A stretch of 7,364 nucleotides of DNA from an uncultured Alphaproteobacteria bacterium (GCA_913049615.1 CAJWZI010000064.1:1-7364); one strand, 5' to 3'; positions 1 to 7,364 are shown, numbered from the stretch's first letter. The notes: generated by a model from the letters alone, not told the origin. A program made the numbers and translations.

Positions 1-2
1 AA

Positions 3-584
3 GTCATTAGCCATATTCATGAATCGCCCTGGTCCATGTTAGTGCCGCTTTATGTTCTGGCGGCAGGTTCCATCCTTAGCGGAATTTTATTTAACTACTA
101 TTTCGTGGGTGAGGGATCTGGCGCCTTCTGGGGCAATGCCATTGTCATGTTACCTGATAATCACATTATGGAGGCCTTCCATCATGTACCAGCCTGGGTC
201 AAGTATGCGCCCATCTTGGCCTGTGTCATCGGTATTGCACTGGCTTGGCATTTTTATATCCGGCGGGCGGATATTCCCGGCGACCTGGCCAAGGTGCATC
301 AGGAATTGTACCTGTTCCTGTTGAACAAATGGTATTTTGACGAGCTGTTCGATTTGATTCTTGTCAATCCGGCAAAATGGTTAGGACGCCAATTGTGGAA
401 ACAGGGTGACGGGCGCATCATCGATGGGTTCGGACCCGATGGCATTGCCGCCATGGTGATCCGAGTGGCGCGGCGTGCCTCGGCGTTGCAAAGTGGCTAC
501 CTCTACCATTACGCCTTCGCTATGCTGATCGGCGTCGCGTTACTGGTAACCCTGTTCTATGCGTCCTCTGGTGGAGGGCACTAG
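3..584 (+). CDS. nuoL: NADH-quinone oxidoreductase subunit L, C-terminal part (5' truncated by window edge)
   Basis: This is the distal antiporter-like, proton-pumping subunit of respiratory complex I in the inner membrane. Only the last 193 codons are present. The frame is open from base 3 and reads VISHIHESPWSMLVPLYVLA, the conserved HESPW..M..PL stretch of NuoL, so the internal ATG at 36 is not the start. Visible features are a hydrophobic helix around HESPW-MLVPLYVLAAGS, a second near 200-260, the C-terminal signature NKWYFDELFD (327-356), the GDGRIIDGFGPDG segment (408-444) and a last membrane helix after YLYHYAFAM. This region corresponds to the end of the long lateral helix and the final anchor of NuoL. 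The stop is TAG at 582-584, three bases before nuoM. A GGAGGG at 573-578 inside nuoL serves as the ribosome binding site for nuoM. The identification is secure; nothing can be said about the missing N-terminal two thirds. Confidence 0.96.
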   Translation, partial: VISHIHESPWSMLVPLYVLAAGSILSGILFNYYFVGEGSGAFWGNAIVMLPDNHIMEAFHHVPAWVKYAPILACVIGIALAWHFYIRRADIPGDLAKVHQELYLFLLNKWYFDELFDLILVNPAKWLGRQLWKQGDGRIIDGFGPDGIAAMVIRVARRASALQSGYLYHYAFAMLIGVALLVTLFYASSGGGH

Positions 585-587
585 ATC

Positions 588-2108
588 ATGAGTGATTGGC
601 CACTCCTCAGTCTCGCTACATTCCTGCCCTTGATCGGCGCGGCATTTATTTTCCTATTTGCCCAAGGAGGTGACGAAGCCGCCGACCGCAACGCGAAAAG
701 CGTCGCGCTTATGACCACCATCTTGACCTTCCTGGTCAGCCTGGTGATCTGGACAAATTTCGAAAATGGAACAGCGGAATTCCAGTTCATAGAGCGCTAT
801 GCATGGCTGGGTGGCGGCATCGATTACCAAATGGGCGTGGATGGCATTTCCGTGTTGTTCGTGGTTCTAACCGCTTTCCTAATGCCCATTTGTATCCTCG
901 CTTCCTGGCAGGCCATCACGCTGCGTGTGCGAGAATTTATGATCGCCTTCCTGCTGCTGGAATGCATGATGATCGGTGTATTCTGCTCCTTGGATTTCGT
1001 GCTTTTCTATCTGTTCTTCGAAGGTGGTTTGATTCCGATGTTTCTGATCATCGGGGTCTGGGGCGGGCCTCGGCGGGTCTATTCCTCGTTCAAGTTTTTT
1101 CTATACACTCTGCTGGGTTCAGTATTGCTGCTGCTGGCAATGATTTACATGTATTTTGAGGTGGGGACCACGGACATCCCGACTTTGATGGGTTATGGCT
1201 TTTCTGCTGAGGCGCAAACCTGGCTCTGGCTGGCTCTTTTTGCATCATTTGCAGTTAAGATGCCCATGTGGCCGGTTCATACCTGGCTACCTGATGCTCA
1301 TGTAGAGGCACCAACTGCGGGTTCGGTCATTTTGGCTGGCGTGCTATTGAAGATGGGAGGTTACGGCTTCCTCCGCTTCTCCCTACCCATGCTGCCCTTG
1401 GCCTCCGATCTGTTCGTGCCGCTGATATTTACTCTCTCGGTAGTGGCAGTTGTCTATACCTCATTGGTGGCCCTGATGCAGGAGGATATGAAGAAACTGA
1501 TCGCCTATTCCTCAGTGGCGCATATGGGTTTTGTTACCATTGGCATCTTCACGTTTAACACTCAGGGTATCGAGGGAGGCATCTTCCAAATGCTCAGTCA
1601 TGGCATTGTCTCCGCCGCTTTGTTCCTGGTTGTTGGCGTGGTTTATGATCGTATACATAGCCGAGAAATCGCTCACTATGGCGGTCTTGTGAACCGAATG
1701 CCCATCTATGCCTTCACCTTCATGATTTTTATGTTGGCCTCGGTGGGTTTGCCCGGAACCGCTGGGTTTGTCGGCGAAATTCTGGTTTTGGTTGGCGTCT
1801 ATCAGGTGAATACCTGGGTCGCGGCGCTTGCTGCCCTTGGCGTCATTCTGAGCGCGGCCTACATGCTTTGGCTCTATCGCCGGATAATATTTGGTCAATT
1901 GGAAAAGGATGATCTGAAACAGATTGCTGACATGAATGCCCGCGAAATCGCCCTGTTCGCACCCTTAGTCATCCTGGCGGTTCTAATGGGGATTTATCCG
2001 GCACCCTTCCTGGATGTGATGCATGTGTCGGTGGATAATCTGATCCATCAGTATCAGACAGCGGTACAAGCGGCTGCTGGCGGGTCTATGCAGTTGGCAG
2101 GGAATTAG
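588..2108 (+). CDS. nuoM: NADH-quinone oxidoreductase subunit M
   Basis: This is an antiporter-like membrane subunit of complex I that takes part in proton translocation in the inner membrane. The protein has 506 residues, the usual length for NuoM, and is hydrophobic throughout with about fourteen membrane segments. The residues known to matter in the E. coli protein are visible: Glu145 in LFFEGGLIP (E. coli Glu144), Lys224 in [18 protein letters not shown], Lys255 in LLKMGGYG, His312 in AYSSVAHMG, His338 in [10 protein letters not shown] and Glu397 in GFVGE. The last five keep a constant offset of ten from E. coli Lys234, Lys265, His322, His348 and Glu407. The ATG at 588 is preceded by GGAGGG at 573-578 with a nine-base spacer, which supports this start. 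The gene lies between nuoL (3-base gap) and nuoN (12-base gap) in standard nuo order. It appears intact and functional. Confidence 0.98.
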   Translation: MSDWPLLSLATFLPLIGAAFIFLFAQGGDEAADRNAKSVALMTTILTFLVSLVIWTNFENGTAEFQFIERYAWLGGGIDYQMGVDGISVLFVVLTAFLMPICILASWQAITLRVREFMIAFLLLECMMIGVFCSLDFVLFYLFFEGGLIPMFLIIGVWGGPRRVYSSFKFFLYTLLGSVLLLLAMIYMYFEVGTTDIPTLMGYGFSAEAQTWLWLALFASFAVKMPMWPVHTWLPDAHVEAPTAGSVILAGVLLKMGGYGFLRFSLPMLPLASDLFVPLIFTLSVVAVVYTSLVALMQEDMKKLIAYSSVAHMGFVTIGIFTFNTQGIEGGIFQMLSHGIVSAALFLVVGVVYDRIHSREIAHYGGLVNRMPIYAFTFMIFMLASVGLPGTAGFVGEILVLVGVYQVNTWVAALAALGVILSAAYMLWLYRRIIFGQLEKDDLKQIADMNAREIALFAPLVILAVLMGIYPAPFLDVMHVSVDNLIHQYQTAVQAAAGGSMQLAGN

Positions 2109-2120
2109 GGGCGGCATAGG

Positions 2121-3563
2121 ATGACCTTCACACACAACTACGTCACCGCGGCGCCCGAGATATTTCTCGCTATTGCCTCCATGGTTTTGCTGATGATTGG
2201 CGTTTTCCGGGGCGACGGCTCGACGCGTCTATTGAGCTACTTGGCTGTCCTGGCGTTCGCGGTGACCTTGGCCATAGTCTGGCAAGCCGAGTCGGGAGGT
2301 GCCGTCAGTTTTGCCGGCATGTATATTTCTGACAAATTCACATCTTTTGCCAAGGTCTTGGTGCTGATTGCTTCCGGCGCGGGATTGATCATGTCGCAAG
2401 GTTATATCAAGGAAGAAGGCATGAACCGGTTTGAATATCCGGTGCTGTTCGTTCTTGCCACTCTTGGCATGTTGATGATGATTTCCGCCAACGATCTGAT
2501 CGCATTGTACATGGGGATCGAACTGCAAAGTCTTGCGCTTTATGTCATTGCCGCCTTCAACCGTGACAGCCTGCGCTCGACCGAGGCGGGTTTGAAATAC
2601 TTCGTTCTCGGCGCACTGTCGTCTGGTATGTTGCTTTACGGCTGTTCCTTGATCTATGGATTTACGGGCTCTACGGGGTTCGCGGAAATCGCGGCAGCCC
2701 TAAAGGGGGTGGAAAAGGGCTCCGTCGGATTAATTGTTGGCATCGTTTTCCTGTGTGCCGGCCTTGCTTTCAAAGTCTCTGCGGTACCATTTCATATGTG
2801 GACACCGGATGTTTATGAAGGTGCGCCAACGCCTGTGACCGCCTTTTTTGCTGTGGCCCCCAAAGTGGCGGCCCTGGCCTTGTTCATGCGAGCCCTGATT
2901 GTTCCGTTCATGGCCGTCAGCGCCGATTGGCAACAAATCGTCGTCTTCATCTCCATACTTTCTATGTTGCTGGGCGCTTTCGCGGCGATATGGCAGGACA
3001 ATATTAAACGACTGATGGCCTATTCTTCCATCGGGCATGTTGGCTTTGCCCTGATCGGCCTGGCGGCTGGCAGTGCCGAAGGCGTGCGGGGTGTTTTGAT
3101 TTATCTTGTGGTATATGTCGCGATGAACATTGGGACATTTGCCTGTATCCTTTGCATGCGCCGCAAAACTGGCATGGTGGAGGGCATTTCCGACTTGGCC
3201 GGGTTGTCCAAAACCAATCCCCTGATGGCGCTGTCACTGGCGATCTTCATGTTTTCCATGGCTGGCATACCACCCTTGGGTGGCTTCTTCGGAAAGTTTT
3301 ACGTCTTCATGGCCGCTGTGAATGCCGAGCTTTACGCCCTGGCAGTGATTGGCGTGCTGGCTAGTGTCGTAGGGGCTTTCTACTACTTGCGTATTATCAA
3401 GGTGATGTATTTCGATGAGGCAGCGGAGCCTTTCGAGCGGCCCATGAACATGGAGATGCGGGCGGTGATCGGACTTTGCGGCGTGTTTGTGGTATTTTTT
3501 GCCTTTTACACGGCCCCATTCGTGGCATCCGCACAGATGGCCGCATCCGCCCTGGTGCCGTGA
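2121..3563 (+). CDS. nuoN: NADH-quinone oxidoreductase subunit N
   Basis: This is the third antiporter-like proton-pumping subunit of complex I, an inner-membrane protein of 480 residues, the family's normal size. Key charged residues align with E. coli NuoN at an offset of one: Glu134 in [12 protein letters not shown] (E. coli Glu133), Lys159 in GLKYF, Lys218 and His225 in [20 protein letters not shown], Lys248 in APKVAAL and Tyr301 in [11 protein letters not shown]. Lys392 in [10 protein letters not shown] corresponds to E. coli Lys395. The start ATG at 2121 follows a purine-rich AGGGGCGG (2107-2114) that overlaps the nuoM stop, a modest ribosome binding site. The TGA stop at 3561-3563 overlaps the proposed birA GTG start. 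It is the last complex I gene of the operon and appears intact. Confidence 0.98.
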   Translation: MTFTHNYVTAAPEIFLAIASMVLLMIGVFRGDGSTRLLSYLAVLAFAVTLAIVWQAESGGAVSFAGMYISDKFTSFAKVLVLIASGAGLIMSQGYIKEEGMNRFEYPVLFVLATLGMLMMISANDLIALYMGIELQSLALYVIAAFNRDSLRSTEAGLKYFVLGALSSGMLLYGCSLIYGFTGSTGFAEIAAALKGVEKGSVGLIVGIVFLCAGLAFKVSAVPFHMWTPDVYEGAPTPVTAFFAVAPKVAALALFMRALIVPFMAVSADWQQIVVFISILSMLLGAFAAIWQDNIKRLMAYSSIGHVGFALIGLAAGSAEGVRGVLIYLVVYVAMNIGTFACILCMRRKTGMVEGISDLAGLSKTNPLMALSLAIFMFSMAGIPPLGGFFGKFYVFMAAVNAELYALAVIGVLASVVGAFYYLRIIKVMYFDEAAEPFERPMNMEMRAVIGLCGVFVVFFAFYTAPFVASAQMAASALVP

Positions 3564-4309
3564 GCGATTTACCCGCGTTTTTCCAACCGGTCTTCCTTGA
3601 TAGCGTTGCATCGACCAACGATGAAGTGAAGAAGCGGGCTATAGCAGGAGCACCGGAAGGTACTCTTGTGGTAGCGGGCGAGCAGTGGGCGGGCCGCGGA
3701 CGGTCCGGCCGACAATGGAAGTCAAAGCCTGGCAATTTGTACATGTCTCTGTTGTTGCGTCCCAAATGCGATGCCGCGACGGCAGCGCAAATTTCTTTTC
3801 TGGCGGCGGTAGCGCTGTCGACGGCAGTCGTTCAAATCGCGCCGCAATTGTCACCGGTGCACAAATGGCCCAATGATGTGCTGATCGACGGCGCCAAGCT
3901 TTCCGGCATCTTGTTGGAATCTGCGGCAAATTCGCCTGGTGGGATTGATTGGCTAATCTTGGGCATGGGTGTCAACGTGGCGCACCATCCTAACGATGCC
4001 GGTCTGGCTGCTACCTCGCTGCGCGCGCAAGGCGTGGCGAATGTTGACGCGAATTCCATGCTTCATGCCCTTGCCCCGGCCCTCCTGTGCTGGCTCGACA
4101 TTTGGCGTGTCCAGGGGTTCGGGCCGTTGAGGTCAGCCTGGCTGAAACGGGCTGCGGGTCTGAATGGTCCGATCCATGTAAGATTGCCCCAGGAAGAATT
4201 TACCGGCATCTTTCGTGAGCTGGGTGACAGTGGTAGCCTGCTGGTCGAAGAAGTCGACGGTACCATCAGGATGATAACCGCCGGCGAGGTATTCCTGCCA
4301 CAGATGTAA
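3560..4309 (+). CDS. birA: Biotin--[acetyl-CoA-carboxylase] ligase, short form without DNA-binding domain
   Basis: A cytoplasmic enzyme that activates biotin with ATP to biotinyl-5'-AMP and transfers it to a lysine of biotin-dependent carboxylases. The protein has 249 residues. Visible motifs are substrate-binding STN (18-20), the biotinyl-AMP loop GRGRSGR (45-51), KWPNDV (102-107) followed by KLSGILLE (113-120), GMGVNV (135-140) and a C-terminal SH3-like region from about 200 with [19 protein letters not shown]. No N-terminal helix-turn-helix is present, so this is a monofunctional ligase, not a ligase-repressor like E. coli BirA. The frame is open from a TTG at 3476, but that would overlap nuoN by 88 bases and add a non-conserved tail. 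GTG 3560 lies in the GTGA overlap with the nuoN stop and places FLDSVASTN near the N-terminus as in the family. No clear Shine-Dalgarno precedes it, suggesting translational coupling to nuoN. Confidence 0.95.
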   Translation: MSDLPAFFQPVFLDSVASTNDEVKKRAIAGAPEGTLVVAGEQWAGRGRSGRQWKSKPGNLYMSLLLRPKCDAATAAQISFLAAVALSTAVVQIAPQLSPVHKWPNDVLIDGAKLSGILLESAANSPGGIDWLILGMGVNVAHHPNDAGLAATSLRAQGVANVDANSMLHALAPALLCWLDIWRVQGFGPLRSAWLKRAAGLNGPIHVRLPQEEFTGIFRELGDSGSLLVEEVDGTIRMITAGEVFLPQM

Positions 4310-4312
4310 GGA
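4308..4312 (+). promoter_or_regulatory. Ribosome binding site AAGGA deciding the coaX start
   Basis: AAGGA overlaps the birA stop codon and lies nine bases before ATG 4322. The in-frame TTG at 4313 directly abuts this site, leaving no spacer, so it cannot be the start served by it. The site therefore supports ATG 4322, which also gives the family's normal N-terminus MLLAI. Confidence 0.7.
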
Positions 4313-4321
4313 TTGCCCTGT

Positions 4322-5092
4322 ATGCTGCTCGCGATCAATGCGAATAACACCAATGTCAAATTCACCCTATTCGATGGCGAAGACACCATTGGTGAATGGC
4401 GTCAACAAACCTCCTCCTCCCGTACAGCTGATGAACATGCCGTATGGCTGACCCAATTGTTCAATCTGAACGGATTCAAACTCGAAGCGGTTACCGATAC
4501 GGTAATCGCCACCGTAGTACCTCAGGCATTGTTCGATCTGCGCCGTCTGTGCAGTTTCTATTTCAAATCAGAGCCCCTTGTTCTGGGCGATGAGGAAACC
4601 AATTACGGTGTTGAAGTGAAAGCAACGCCGCCAGTCGGCGCCGACCGCATCTGTAACACCGTTGGTGCAGGGGTTTTGTTTCCTAATCAACCAACTGTTG
4701 TCGTCGACTTTGGAACCGCTACGACCTTTGATGTTGTAAATGAGGCGGGAGATTATTGCGGCGGTGTAATCGCTCCCGGTATCAACTTGAGCCTTGAGGC
4801 GTTGCATAACGCGACCGCCCTATTACCCCGTATCGATGTAGCTAAACCGGTCAAGGTTATAGGCACGGACACTGTAGCCTGTATGCATTCGGGTGTGTTT
4901 TGGGGCTATGTAGGATTGATTGAAGGGATCGTGGATCGAATCCAGGATGAGTTTGGTAAATCTATGAAAATCCTCTCCACTGGCGGCTTGGCACCTGTGT
5001 TCGAGGGCGCCACGAATGTGATAGAAGCCAACATCCCCAACATCACTATGCTGGGATTGCGGGAAATCTATCGGCGCAGCAGAGGCGTCTAA
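4322..5092 (+). CDS. coaX: Type III pantothenate kinase with altered first motif
   Basis: CoaX phosphorylates pantothenate with ATP to 4'-phosphopantothenate, the first committed step of coenzyme A synthesis in the cytoplasm. The protein has 256 residues, normal for the family, with the acetate/sugar-kinase-like fold. Conserved motifs seen are PPVGADRICN with Asp108 (pantothenate/catalytic region, 103-112), VVDFGTATTFD with Asp129 (127-137), GGVIAPG (147-153) and STGGLAPVF (219-227). The N-terminal phosphate-binding motif, normally DxGNT at residues 6-10, reads Asn-Ala-Asn-Asn-Thr. The usual Asp6 and Gly8 are both Asn. All other motifs and the full length are kept and there is no frame damage, so the gene looks under selection. 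Whether the variant is lineage-wide or changes metal or nucleotide use cannot be told here. ATG 4322 is chosen because of AAGGA at 4308-4312. The gene sits 12 bases after birA and 15 before rnj. Confidence 0.94.
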   Translation: MLLAINANNTNVKFTLFDGEDTIGEWRQQTSSSRTADEHAVWLTQLFNLNGFKLEAVTDTVIATVVPQALFDLRRLCSFYFKSEPLVLGDEETNYGVEVKATPPVGADRICNTVGAGVLFPNQPTVVVDFGTATTFDVVNEAGDYCGGVIAPGINLSLEALHNATALLPRIDVAKPVKVIGTDTVACMHSGVFWGYVGLIEGIVDRIQDEFGKSMKILSTGGLAPVFEGATNVIEANIPNITMLGLREIYRRSRGV

Positions 5093-5096
5093 ATCT

Positions 5097-5100
5097 GGGA
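5097..5100 (+). promoter_or_regulatory. Ribosome binding site GGGA supporting the GTG start of rnj
   Basis: GGGA lies seven bases before GTG 5108, in the short gap after the coaX stop. The next in-frame ATG is at codon 22, inside the conserved LPLGGSGEIGMN block, so the GTG with this site is the plausible start. Confidence 0.55.
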
Positions 5101-5107
5101 TTTTTGA

Positions 5108-6769
5108 GTGGCAGAGTTTGCAGAAGACGAGTTGATCTTTCTGCCCCTTGGGGGTTCTGGCGAGATCGGCATGAATATGAATTTGTACGGTTTTGCCGGG
5201 CAATGGTTGTTGGTGGATTTGGGCGTAACATTTGCAGACAGTGATGTTCCGGGAGTGGACTTGATCACTCCTGATCCAACATTCATTGCTGACAGACGGG
5301 ACGATCTGGCTGGCCTGATCATCACCCACGCTCACGAGGATCATCTGGGCGCGGTGGCCCATCTTTGGCGACGCCTGCACTGTCCGGTCTGGGCCACACC
5401 ATTCGCCGGTAATCTACTGCGCAACAAGCTCGAAGAAGCCGGTCTGTTGCACGAAGTGCCCCTCCATGTAATTGAACCAGGCCAACGGTTGCAGATCGGA
5501 CCGTTCAGCATTGACTTTGTACCACTGACCCATTCGACCTTAGAAATGAATGCACTGGCCATTCGTACGGATGCGGGTCTGGTCCTGCACACCGGCGATT
5601 GGAAGTTGGATCCCGAACCCCTGGTGGGACCTGGAAGCGATCAAGAGGCACTGCGCCTTCTAGGCGACGAAGGCGTCATGGCGATGATAGGCGATAGCAC
5701 CAATGCCCTGATCGAGGGCACTTCGGGTTCGGAAGCGGAAGTGCGCGATAAATTGTTGGAAATCTGCGCCAACCGGAGGGGGCGGGTTGCGGTGACAACC
5801 TTTGCCTCTAATGTAGCGCGCATCGACACGGTCGCAAGGGTCGCCGCCGCCAATGGCCGGCATCTGGTGTTGGTGGGGCGATCGCTTTGGCGCATCCTGG
5901 CCGCGGCGCGGGACTGCGGTTACCTGCAGCACATTGCACCACCCCTGACAGATGATGAAGGGGGCTATCTTCCTCCCGATAAAGTGATGTTCCTATGTAC
6001 TGGCAGCCAAGGTGAGCCCAGGGCGGCGTTGGCGCGAATAGCCACCGGTGATCATCGTCATGTGGTGTTTGAAAAGGGAGATTTGGTGATCTTCTCATCA
6101 CGTGTGATACCGGGCAATGAAACGGCCATCGGCCGTGTGCAGAACCGTCTATTGTGGAATGGCGTTGAGGTTGTTGGAGAAGAGGAAGGCGGTGTCCATG
6201 TTTCGGGCCATCCATGCCGGGACGAACTCGCGGAAATGTATCGTTTGGTTCGGCCTAAGATTGCTGTGCCCGTGCATGGCGAGTACAAACACATGTTGGC
6301 CCATGCGGAACTCGCCCGATCCATGCAGGTGCCCGAGGCCATGGTGATTGAAAACGGCCAAGCTCTGCGCTTGGAGCCTGGTGGCACGGAGGTGGTGGCG
6401 GAAGTACAAAGCGGCCGCTGTTTCGTTGATGGTGACGTCGTTGTACCGGCTAATGATGATGGTATACGAATGCGGCGCAAACTGAGTTTCAGCGGCGGCG
6501 GCGCGGTAATTCTGGTGGCGAACCAGGACGGCGAGCTTTTGGCAGACCCCGAACTGATCCTGCAAGGCCTGGCGACAGATAATGGTCTGACCAGTTTAGC
6601 GGAAGAGGGTGCCCGCGCCGTGGAGAACGCTGTGAACAATTTACCTCGGTTGGCTCGCCGGGATGACGTACGCGTGACCGAGGCAGCGAGGATCGCTCTG
6701 CGTCGTCTGATTCGAAAACGGCTGGGCAAAAGGGCCGTCATCGAGGCGCGAATCATCCGCGTAGATTGA
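5108..6769 (+). CDS. rnj: Ribonuclease J
   Basis: A metallo-beta-lactamase/beta-CASP nuclease with 5'-3' exonuclease and endonuclease activity in RNA maturation and decay, acting in the cytoplasm. The protein has 553 residues, full length for the family. The N-terminal block LPLGGSGEIGMN (12-23) is diagnostic. The di-zinc site is visible as HAHEDH (74-79), His142 in LTHST and Asp164 in HTGDW. The beta-CASP domain carries DSTNA (196-200), CTGSQGEPRAAL (297-308), VHVSGH (363-368) and VPVHGEY (387-393). A basic C-terminal domain follows to about residue 553. The motif usually reading THSIP(D/E) is THSTLE here, so the Ile-Pro pair is changed while the His and acidic residue remain. The start is GTG 5108 with GGGA upstream. 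The gene lies between coaX (15-base gap) and mce (28-base gap), a position seen in other alphaproteobacteria. An older annotation could read 'metallo-beta-lactamase hydrolase', but the motifs settle it as RNase J. Confidence 0.96.
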   Translation: MAEFAEDELIFLPLGGSGEIGMNMNLYGFAGQWLLVDLGVTFADSDVPGVDLITPDPTFIADRRDDLAGLIITHAHEDHLGAVAHLWRRLHCPVWATPFAGNLLRNKLEEAGLLHEVPLHVIEPGQRLQIGPFSIDFVPLTHSTLEMNALAIRTDAGLVLHTGDWKLDPEPLVGPGSDQEALRLLGDEGVMAMIGDSTNALIEGTSGSEAEVRDKLLEICANRRGRVAVTTFASNVARIDTVARVAAANGRHLVLVGRSLWRILAAARDCGYLQHIAPPLTDDEGGYLPPDKVMFLCTGSQGEPRAALARIATGDHRHVVFEKGDLVIFSSRVIPGNETAIGRVQNRLLWNGVEVVGEEEGGVHVSGHPCRDELAEMYRLVRPKIAVPVHGEYKHMLAHAELARSMQVPEAMVIENGQALRLEPGGTEVVAEVQSGRCFVDGDVVVPANDDGIRMRRKLSFSGGGAVILVANQDGELLADPELILQGLATDNGLTSLAEEGARAVENAVNNLPRLARRDDVRVTEAARIALRRLIRKRLGKRAVIEARIIRVD

Positions 6770-6797
6770 TGCAAATGAACATATTGGGGATATTTAT

Positions 6798-7202
6798 ATG
6801 ATTGGAAAGTTGAATCACATTGCCATCGCGGTGCCCGATTTGACCGCGGCGGCGGCTCTGTATCGCGATACCCTGGGCGCCAAAGTATCGGATCCCATCG
6901 ACTTGCCGGAACATGGCGTAACTACGGTTTTCGTGGAATTAGCGAATTCCAAGATAGAACTTATCCATCCCTTGGGAGAAGATTCCACGATCGAGAATTA
7001 TCTAAAACGTTCACCTGATGGCGGCATGCATCATATCTGTTTCGAAGTGACAGACATCATCGCGGCACGCGACCAACTGAAGCGCGAAGGCGCGCGCGTC
7101 CTGGGAGATGGGGAACCCCGTATCGGGGCCCACGGCAAGTCCGTACTGTTCCTGAACCCTAAGGATTTCTGCGGAACCTTGATCGAAATCGAACAGGTAT
7201 AA
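6798..7202 (+). CDS. mce: Methylmalonyl-CoA epimerase
   Basis: The enzyme interconverts (S)- and (R)-methylmalonyl-CoA, linking biotin-dependent propionyl-CoA carboxylase to the B12-dependent mutase that yields succinyl-CoA. In reverse it can serve propionyl-CoA formation. The protein has 134 residues, the family's normal size, with two vicinal-oxygen-chelate half repeats. Probable metal ligands are His7 in LNHIAIAVPD, Glu54 in SKIELIHPLGEDS, His79 in GGMHHICFEV and Glu130 in GTLIEIEQ. The region from NPKDFCG to the end is typical of alphaproteobacterial members. ATG 6798 follows GGGGA at 6786-6790 with seven bases between, and the preceding 28-base gap is AT-rich. It is the last recognisable gene of the operon. 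The carboxylase and mutase are not in this window. Other VOC-fold enzymes such as glyoxalase I are less likely given the IELIHPLGEDSTI and GMHHICFEV matches. Confidence 0.95.
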   Translation: MIGKLNHIAIAVPDLTAAAALYRDTLGAKVSDPIDLPEHGVTTVFVELANSKIELIHPLGEDSTIENYLKRSPDGGMHHICFEVTDIIAARDQLKREGARVLGDGEPRIGAHGKSVLFLNPKDFCGTLIEIEQV

Positions 7203-7364
7203 CAGCTGGGCGATAGCCTTGTTATAGGCCTGTTGATTTAGCATATTCTGTAGTGGATGGTACTTCTTGTGGTTCTGACCTTCGATTTTACCACGGTACG
7301 CGAAGAAGGCGAAGAGGCTGTCGGGTGCTATGACGTCTAGGCTCCGATCAAAACCAGATTCGTT
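7011..7364 (-). CDS. Unrecognised open frame entering from the right edge, overlapping mce antisense
   Basis: The - strand is open for 117 codons from the window edge to a TGA at 7011-7013. The 54 codons outside mce (7203-7364) are the only interest, because the rest is antisense to mce. They read as a plausible soluble protein segment, with DVIAPDSLFAFFAYRGKIEG followed by a polar stretch containing NHKKYHP and QQAYNKAIAQL. Third positions lean moderately toward C and G. The other two - strand frames and all + strand frames in this stretch are broken by stops, so if anything here is coding it is this frame. I recognise no family. It could be the tail of a convergent gene that has lost its own stop and runs into mce, a decayed remnant, or chance. 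An overlap of about 190 bases with mce would be unusual, so confidence is low. Confidence 0.2.
   Translation of the reverse strand, partial: NESGFDRSLDVIAPDSLFAFFAYRGKIEGQNHKKYHPLQNMLNQQAYNKAIAQLLYLFDFDQGSAEILRVQEQYGLAVGPDTGFPISQDARAFALQLVACRDDVCHFETDMMHAAIR
7201..7234 (+). terminator. Weak imperfect hairpin after mce, possible operon end
   Basis: AACAG (7201-7205) can pair with CTGTT (7230-7234), and inside it GCCT (7216-7219) pairs with AGGC (7226-7229) around a six-base loop. The 5' arm has a ten-base bulge (7206-7215), and the following sequence GATTTA is not a clear T tract. It begins at the mce stop, where a terminator would be expected, but the fold is poor. Confidence 0.2.

Noticed and set aside
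1512..1898. Long - strand open frames inside nuoM, nuoN and rnj
   Set aside because: They are antisense shadows of highly conserved genes, have no recognisable product and no start signals.
3476..3559. N-terminal extension of birA from TTG 3476
   Set aside because: It would overlap nuoN by 88 bases, the added residues show no ligase similarity, and GTG 3560 gives the expected N-terminus.
3691..3712. GC-rich inverted repeat inside birA (GGCCGCGGACGGTCCGGCC)
   Set aside because: The best stem leaves a one-base loop, and the sequence encodes the conserved GRGRSGR motif, which explains its composition.
4313..4321. TTG 4313 as the coaX start
   Set aside because: It abuts the AAGGA site with no spacer and adds three residues before the conserved MLLAI start.
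6770..6797. Possible promoter in the AT-rich gap before mce
   Set aside because: The 28-base gap is too short to hold a full promoter plus leader and shows no convincing -35/-10 pair; its GGGGA is adequately explained as a ribosome binding site.
7257..7340. 27-codon + strand open frame starting at ATG 7257
   Set aside because: It is short, has no ribosome binding site, resembles no known protein and is easily explained by chance.
1..7364. Mobile elements, CRISPR arrays, tRNA or rRNA genes, defence systems
   Set aside because: None was seen; the window is filled by seven housekeeping genes with gaps of at most 28 bases plus a 162-base tail.

Overview
The window looks like an alphaproteobacterial chromosome segment, probably from the Rhodospirillales or a relative. 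This rests on gene order (the end of the nuo operon running into birA, coaX, an RNase J gene and a methylmalonyl-CoA epimerase gene), on the protein sequences, and on a moderate, slightly GC-rich base composition. The placement is by recognition only, without a database search.

Layout, all on the + strand and tightly packed: the 3' part of nuoL (3-584, start outside the window), nuoM (588-2108), nuoN (2121-3563), birA (3560-4309, overlapping the nuoN stop by 4 bases), coaX (4322-5092), the RNase J gene rnj (5108-6769) and mce (6798-7202). Gaps are -4 to 28 bases. I see no internal terminator or convincing internal promoter, so the seven genes are probably co-transcribed. The last 162 bases (7203-7364) hold no + strand gene. 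They carry a weak imperfect hairpin and an unrecognised open frame on the - strand that enters from the right edge.

NuoL, NuoM and NuoN are the three antiporter-like, proton-pumping membrane subunits of respiratory complex I. BirA attaches biotin to carboxylases, CoaX makes the first committed intermediate of coenzyme A synthesis, and Mce acts in the propionyl-CoA/methylmalonyl-CoA route, which begins with a biotin-dependent carboxylase. The small-metabolism genes therefore share a biotin/CoA/propionyl-CoA theme. RNase J is an RNA maturation and decay enzyme that travels with them.

This is essentially a housekeeping region, and I found no new defence, mobile or otherwise exotic system. The points most worth a second look are the altered first nucleotide-binding motif of CoaX (Asn-Ala-Asn-Asn-Thr where Asp-x-Gly-Asn-Thr is expected) and the unexplained - strand open frame at the right edge. 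Two start sites were chosen inside longer open frames: birA at GTG 3560 and coaX at ATG 4322.
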